A stretch of DNA of 18,351 bases. Source: Akkermansiaceae bacterium UBA5020 (GTDB lineage Bacteria > Verrucomicrobiota > Verrucomicrobiia > Verrucomicrobiales > DEV007). Below the pieces are notes generated by a model, which saw only the letters and a program-made list of their open reading frames with translations, did no database searches and was not told the origin of the DNA. A program made the translations under genes and the position numbers. Each line of letters begins with the position of its first letter. Positions within the stretch are counted from its first letter, which is position 1. This document shows positions 14,524 to 18,351 of the stretch, one piece after another. The stretch lies in the NCBI GenBank assembly GCA_002396885.1, contig DGXY01000115.1, forward strand, positions 1 to 18,351, written 5' to 3'.

Positions 14524-16839
14524 TCACCGGGTCTCGAGTTCCTTCATCTTCGCCGCGAGCAGCATCATCATTCCCGCGCCGCGCCCGTCAGGACCGAGAA
14601 TGGCCTCGCGACGGTAGTAGTCCTCGAGGGTTTCCTGTTTTCCGGTGCCGGTGCAAACGTTGACGAACTGGCGCCCGTCGGTGGAGACATACCGCTTCGC
14701 CGCCGACCACGCTGCATCGAGGCGCGGCGACCAGTCCGCTTCAGCCAACCATCCTTTCTCCAAAGCCACGGCAATGGCATAGGCGATCATTGCCGTGGAG
14801 CTGAGCTCGGCGTAGCTGTCGGGATGATCGATGATCTGGTGCCACATGCCGTCGCTGTCCTGATGCAGGGAAAGGGCGCTCAGATGAGCCACGAGGGCGT
14901 CTCGCATCTCGGCGTAGCCTTCGTGGTCTTCGGGGAATTCTTGTAATGTCAGGGCTAGGCCGAGGGCGGGGAATCCGTTGCCGCGTCCCCAGGCCCCTTC
15001 GTCGAGCGGGGAGTGTCGGTAGATCCCGTCGTCGCGGCGGCAGAGTCCGGCGATGAAGCGGAAATTGCGGAGGGCGGCGTCGAAATACCGCTTTTCGCCC
15101 GAGATCCGGCCGGCGTGGGCGAGGATGGGGCTGGCCATGAAAACGGCGTCGCTCATCTCATGGTGCGTCGGCATCGCTTCGAGCGGATTGCCCGAGGCGT
15201 CAAAGGCCATCTCGGCGACGGCGAGGACGCGCGCTTTCGCCCAGTCCTCGTCGATCGAGGCGTAGAGAAGGGTGCCGGCGATCTCGCCACCATTGCCGGG
15301 AAGAGCGGGCTTTTTGGCGAGTTGCTCCTTGCCAAGCTCGGCGGCGCGATGCGCGAGACCGCCCTCGCTGCGGGCGATCACTGCGAGAGCCTCGATGTAG
15401 GAGCCGCTGAACTGGTCGCCAGAATGGGCCGCGATCTGCGTGAGAACTTCCTGGGGCGTTCGCGAAACGCGCGCCAGCATTTCTTCCTTCGCGGAGGAGA
15501 GACCTGCGTCGATCTTTGGCAGCACGACCGACTCGAGGATGCCGTCGGAGGACTCGCGACTGAGAAAGACGTCCACCATGCCGACACCTGCGGGCGGGTG
15601 GTTTTGAAGGGCTTCGCCAAGGGCACGGCCCGCGGGGGTGTCGGGGACAAAGACGGCATCGGGCGCGGCGAGACCGATCCAGCGCCAGATCGCGTGGGCG
15701 GACGATTGCTCCGGCGCGAAAGCCGGACCGGTCGGAGGAAAGGCGGCCGTGTCGAGCGGAGCGAGCAGGCCGAGCCAGTCATGGTCGGGCGAGAGTTTCG
15801 GCGCGACCTCCTGCGCGAGGTGTTTGCCGAAGTGGATGACACGGTAGGCGTTCGGGGGCAGGGGGCGCGTCCCGCCTCCCGCCCAGGCCATGAGGGGCGA
15901 GCCGGTGGCATCGCGGCCGATGGGGTAGGTGCGGTAGAGGCTCTCGCGGAGTTCGGAGGAGGGGTGGACGGACACGTCCATTCTCTCGAAGATCTTCAAG
16001 CTTTCCGGGTCGTGGTAAACAGAGCTGCCGGGTCCGATCTTGAACGCGGGTTTTAATCCGTCCGCCCCGGGAAGAGAGAGAGAGCGAATGACGAGGCTCG
16101 CGGCACCGCTCCCGCCTTCTTCTTCAGGAGAGGACGATCGGATCGAGAGGAGTGGATTGGAAGGGGTGCCGATCAGGGAGCATCGTGTGAGGCTGTGACG
16201 TCCTCCCACGATATCGATGGTTCCTTCAAAGCGGGAGTCGGAGTGATAGGACTCCGCGGAGTCGCGCGATTGGAAACTGATGGCGCTGCGCTCAAGGTTG
16301 CCCTCGTGGATCCAGCACTCCGCTCGTTCGCTGGCGGTGAAGCCAGCACCGTCATTTGCCTTCGAGACGATGCCGAAGAATTGATAGCCCCGACAATCGC
16401 CACCGATCGCGAACCCGGCGCCGGTGCAATTTTGGACGGCGAGATCGAAGACCTTCACGTTTCGGTTTTTGCCGCTCGAAAAGATTCCATGTTTGCGTTC
16501 TCCCGCCCCATCTAGGGTCACTCCATTTCCGGCAAGCACGAGTCCCGTTTGAGCCTTGCTGAGGTCGATGCCCTGACGATAAACGGCCTTTTCCGGAAGC
16601 AGGACGACGCGGTCGCCCGGGCCCGCCTTGTCCACCGCCACCTGCGCGGTGGCGAGGGGGGCGTTGACGGAGCCGTCGTTGGTGTCGGCTCCGCTCTCGG
16701 GATTGACGATCCAGTCGCGGGCTTGGGCAGGTAGGACTAACAAAAATGCCAAAACGAACGCGAACGTGTTGAACAGCGCCCCCCGGTGGAGACGACGAAC
16801 GGGGCTTCGCAGCGAAAATTCGTGGGAATTCGCGTTCAT
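14524..16839 (-). CDS. Secreted beta-helix / GH105-like glycoside hydrolase fusion
   Basis: The protein has 771 residues from the ATG at 16839. A signal peptide ends near residue 40 (LPAQA|RDW). Residues 42-295 look like a right-handed parallel beta-helix; the opening WIVNPESGADTNDGSVNAPL and AGPGDRVVLLP are typical of DUF1565-like domains. Residues about 330-460 are unassigned. Residues about 550-770 fit family GH105/GH88 (unsaturated rhamnogalacturonyl or glucuronyl hydrolases): MSDAVFMASPILAHAG with the likely catalytic D564, then DEGAWGRGNGF (613-623) and SDGMWHQIID. A role in pectin or uronate polysaccharide breakdown is likely. The frame is open back to 16944 inside the upstream gene, so I use 16839, which leaves a 22-base gap. 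The first dozen codons lie within an ATTCG-type repeat. It is probably co-transcribed with the phosphatase and ThuA genes. Confidence 0.82.
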   Translation of the reverse strand: MNANSHEFSLRSPVRRLHRGALFNTFAFVLAFLLVLPAQARDWIVNPESGADTNDGSVNAPLATAQVAVDKAGPGDRVVLLPEKAVYRQGIDLSKAQTGLVLAGNGVTLDGAGERKHGIFSSGKNRNVKVFDLAVQNCTGAGFAIGGDCRGYQFFGIVSKANDGAGFTASERAECWIHEGNLERSAISFQSRDSAESYHSDSRFEGTIDIVGGRHSLTRCSLIGTPSNPLLSIRSSSPEEEGGSGAASLVIRSLSLPGADGLKPAFKIGPGSSVYHDPESLKIFERMDVSVHPSSELRESLYRTYPIGRDATGSPLMAWAGGGTRPLPPNAYRVIHFGKHLAQEVAPKLSPDHDWLGLLAPLDTAAFPPTGPAFAPEQSSAHAIWRWIGLAAPDAVFVPDTPAGRALGEALQNHPPAGVGMVDVFLSRESSDGILESVVLPKIDAGLSSAKEEMLARVSRTPQEVLTQIAAHSGDQFSGSYIEALAVIARSEGGLAHRAAELGKEQLAKKPALPGNGGEIAGTLLYASIDEDWAKARVLAVAEMAFDASGNPLEAMPTHHEMSDAVFMASPILAHAGRISGEKRYFDAALRNFRFIAGLCRRDDGIYRHSPLDEGAWGRGNGFPALGLALTLQEFPEDHEGYAEMRDALVAHLSALSLHQDSDGMWHQIIDHPDSYAELSSTAMIAYAIAVALEKGWLAEADWSPRLDAAWSAAKRYVSTDGRQFVNVCTGTGKQETLEDYYRREAILGPDGRGAGMMMLLAAKMKELETR

Positions 16840-16845
16840 CGGTGG
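16815..16845. repeat. ATTCG-type repeat overlapping the GH105 start codon
   Basis: On the plus strand ATTCGTGGGAATTCGCGTTC (16818-16837) and the following ATCGGTGG resemble the ATTCGCG motif of the element at 12060-12149. The minus-strand reading supplies the start codon and N-terminal residues MNANSHEFSL of the GH105 protein. I see one copy here; dispersal is inferred from likeness to the first element. Confidence 0.5.
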
Positions 16846-16861
16846 AGCCAGGTGTCTTTCC

Positions 16862-17629
16862 TCAATCCCGCAACAAGGCGACGACCTCGTCCCGCAGCGC
16901 CGCGTTCGTCGCGAGCGCCTCGCCTCCATCGATGCGCCCTTCATTGCCGGACCAATCGCCGAAATAGCCGCCCGCTTCGCGGAAGATCGGAGGGAAGGGA
17001 CCGCAATCCCAAACTGCCATGACGGGATCGATCATGATCTCGGCGCGACCGGTCGCGACGAGGAGATACCCGTAGGCATCGCACCAACCGGCATTGTAGT
17101 AGACCGCTTTCTGGAGCCGGTCCCATTTCGCTCCCTTGCCGTTCTTGCCGAAGTAGGCCGTGTCGATGTGGGCGCAGACGGCGCGATTCAGTTCGGTCAC
17201 TTCCGAGACGCGGGCGGGTTTGCCATTCCACCAGGCTCCGCAGCCGGTCGCGGCGGAGATCGTTTCGTTGAGCGCGGGAAAGTGGGCACAGCCGACCTCA
17301 ACCTTGCCGCCGATTTCCAGGGCGAGAAGGACCCCGTAGAGCGGAACGCCGTGGGTGAAGGATTTCGTCCCGTCGATCGGATCGATGATCCAGCGATACT
17401 CCGAACCACCCGCCGAAGCGCCGAATTCCTCGCCGACGATCTCGTGCCCGGGAAAGGTTTCGGTGATGCGCTGGCGGATCAGTTCCTCGGCTCTCCGGTC
17501 GGCAACGGTCACGGGCGTGTCGTCGGCCTTGAACTCGGGACGGGCCGCGTCGGTGAGAAAATACTCCAGAGTGAGCGCTCCGGCCTCGCGGGCGGTCGTC
17601 TCGGCGAATCGTAGCAAGTCTTGGAGCAT
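16862..17629 (-). CDS. Inositol-monophosphatase-family phosphatase, HisN-like
   Basis: The protein has 255 residues, normal for the family. Metal-binding motifs are complete: PVTVADRRAE (D44), GEEFG (E67, E68), WIIDPIDGTKSF (D83, D86) and MAVWDCGP (D208). GTKSF rather than GTTNF after the core motif is typical of HisN-type histidinol-phosphatases, which give histidinol from histidinol phosphate. Other members of this family act on inositol 1-phosphate or other sugar phosphates. The neighbours (ThuA-like protein 45 bases upstream, GH105 22 bases downstream) suggest carbohydrate use, so the substrate is not settled. The leader CCCTCCCAGATCC before the ATG lacks a Shine-Dalgarno site. Confidence 0.88.
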   Translation of the reverse strand: MLQDLLRFAETTAREAGALTLEYFLTDAARPEFKADDTPVTVADRRAEELIRQRITETFPGHEIVGEEFGASAGGSEYRWIIDPIDGTKSFTHGVPLYGVLLALEIGGKVEVGCAHFPALNETISAATGCGAWWNGKPARVSEVTELNRAVCAHIDTAYFGKNGKGAKWDRLQKAVYYNAGWCDAYGYLLVATGRAEIMIDPVMAVWDCGPFPPIFREAGGYFGDWSGNEGRIDGGEALATNAALRDEVVALLRD

Positions 17630-17674
17630 TGTCAGGATCTGGGAGGGTTGCCTCGTGGACTCGACCGGGTCAAC

Positions 17675-18351
17675 TCACGGTTGCGCCGGTGCGGGGGCGA
17701 CCTCGACCTTCACACTGCCCGAGGGCGTCGCGTCGGCATCGAGATCGGTGAGGGCATACTGGATGCCGTCGAGCATGTGCTGGAGCGCGGCCTTGTTGGC
17801 GAAAGTAAGATCGTTGTGGCCGAGATTGGTGAAAAAGAGACGGCCTTTCCCGACCTCGCGACACCAGGAGACGGGGACGTCGGCATCGGCTGGCGCGGTG
17901 CCCTTGAGTTTTTCCTTGTCCTTGTCGTTGGCGAGGGGCTTCTGGTTTTCGGCCTTCGAGAGGTCGAGGCTGAGAAGGACGCGGAGCTTGTCGCGGCCCT
18001 GGAAGTTCTCAGGTTTGTACCAGTAGATCTCGTCCTTGTGCCAGAAGCCCTTGCCTCCGAACGCCGCGTTGAGCGGGTGCGAGGGATCCTCGACCTTGAA
18101 GGCCCAAGTGCCGCCGGCGTTCCAGGGGTGGCCGTTGAAGATGCCGCCGATCAGGGCGATGCCTTCGTCCCAGCCGTTGAAATTGTCGGCCGCGGCATGG
18201 AAACCCACGATGCCTTTGCCGCCGTTGATGAAGTCGAGGATCGCGGCTTTTTGCGCGTCGTCGGGTTTCAGCGCGGTGGTGTTGTTGAAAATGATCGCAT
18301 CATATTGGGCGAGGTTCTCCTTGGTGAAGACGGCATATTGATCGGCAAAGG
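17675..18351 (-). CDS. ThuA-like domain protein, 5' end outside window
   Basis: 224 residues are visible and the N-terminus is missing. The frame is open to the right edge; a GTG at 18208 is internal because family homology continues upstream of it (NLAQYDAIIFNNTTAL and DFINGGKGIVGFHAA). GKGIVGFHAAADNF is the ThuA signature, a class I glutamine-amidotransferase-like fold first named for trehalose use. Further matches are GTWAFKVEDPSHPLNAAF, DEIYWYKPENF, PVSWCREVGKGRLFFTNLGH and the C-terminal ALQHMLDGIQYAL. ThuA-like proteins are common and often secreted in Verrucomicrobiota and Planctomycetota, next to sugar-degrading genes. The exact reaction is unknown. It is the first visible gene of the minus-strand set, 45 bases before the HisN-like gene, and it ends in an Ala-Pro-rich tail (VEVAPAPAQP). 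Confidence 0.88.
   Translation of the reverse strand, partial: FADQYAVFTKENLAQYDAIIFNNTTALKPDDAQKAAILDFINGGKGIVGFHAAADNFNGWDEGIALIGGIFNGHPWNAGGTWAFKVEDPSHPLNAAFGGKGFWHKDEIYWYKPENFQGRDKLRVLLSLDLSKAENQKPLANDKDKEKLKGTAPADADVPVSWCREVGKGRLFFTNLGHNDLTFANKAALQHMLDGIQYALTDLDADATPSGSVKVEVAPAPAQP

Noticed and set aside
14505..14545. GTGAG/CTCAC inverted repeat at the convergent gene ends, considered as a bidirectional terminator
   Set aside because: The stem is five pairs with no T-run on either strand.
15013..16056. 347-residue plus-strand open frame
   Set aside because: It is a shadow of the GH105 gene; the minus strand holds the signal peptide and hydrolase motifs.

Overview
The window is GC-rich and densely coded, and it is most likely from the chromosome of a Verrucomicrobiota bacterium; Planctomycetota is the main alternative. 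This assignment is inferred from gene content: a secreted protein with methyltransferase-like, PQQ-type propeller and LamG domains, a ThuA-like protein, a beta-helix/GH105 hydrolase, many secreted or lipid-anchored proteins, and start codons that mostly lack a Shine-Dalgarno sequence. I see no rRNA or marker gene that would prove it, and no tRNA, CRISPR array, transposase or phage gene.

Left part (1-4345) is ordinary housekeeping and solute handling. On the minus strand lie a membrane-anchored TPR protein with a long Ala-Pro tail, cut by the left window edge, and cysteine synthase (cysK). On the plus strand lie a pterin-4a-carbinolamine dehydratase and a sugar-type ABC binding lipoprotein with no transporter beside it. 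A YihX-like HAD phosphatase on the minus strand converges on the lipoprotein gene.

Central part (4607-14513) is one plus-strand run of seven genes. It starts with a 1317-residue secreted protein (degenerate methyltransferase domain, PQQ-type beta-propeller, LamG domain). Then come a C-terminally membrane-anchored CxC protein of unknown function, a membrane-anchored protein with two fused ModA-like binding domains, a ModB-type permease, a ModC-type ATPase without the MOP domain, an E1/ThiF-like protein that has lost its key ATP-site acids, and a secreted N-formylglutamate-amidohydrolase-like protein. Several junctions are ATGA overlaps or are directly abutting, which suggests a single transcription unit. 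A plausible sigma70-type promoter precedes the first gene. Cysteine pairs or clusters occur in four of the seven products. My hypothesis is uptake and handling of a molybdate/tungstate-like oxyanion or a thiophilic metal or cofactor; the sequence does not prove the substrate.

Two palindromic repeats sit in this run. A pair of REP-like palindromes lies at the PQQ/CxC junction and may be translated. An ATTCGCG-type hairpin lies between the permease and ATPase genes. A related ATTCG-type sequence forms the translated N-terminus of the GH105 gene.

Right part (14524-18351) is a minus-strand set read ThuA-like protein (cut by the right edge), inositol-monophosphatase/HisN-type phosphatase, then beta-helix/GH105 glycoside hydrolase. 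Gaps are short, and the set is probably an operon for carbohydrate breakdown.
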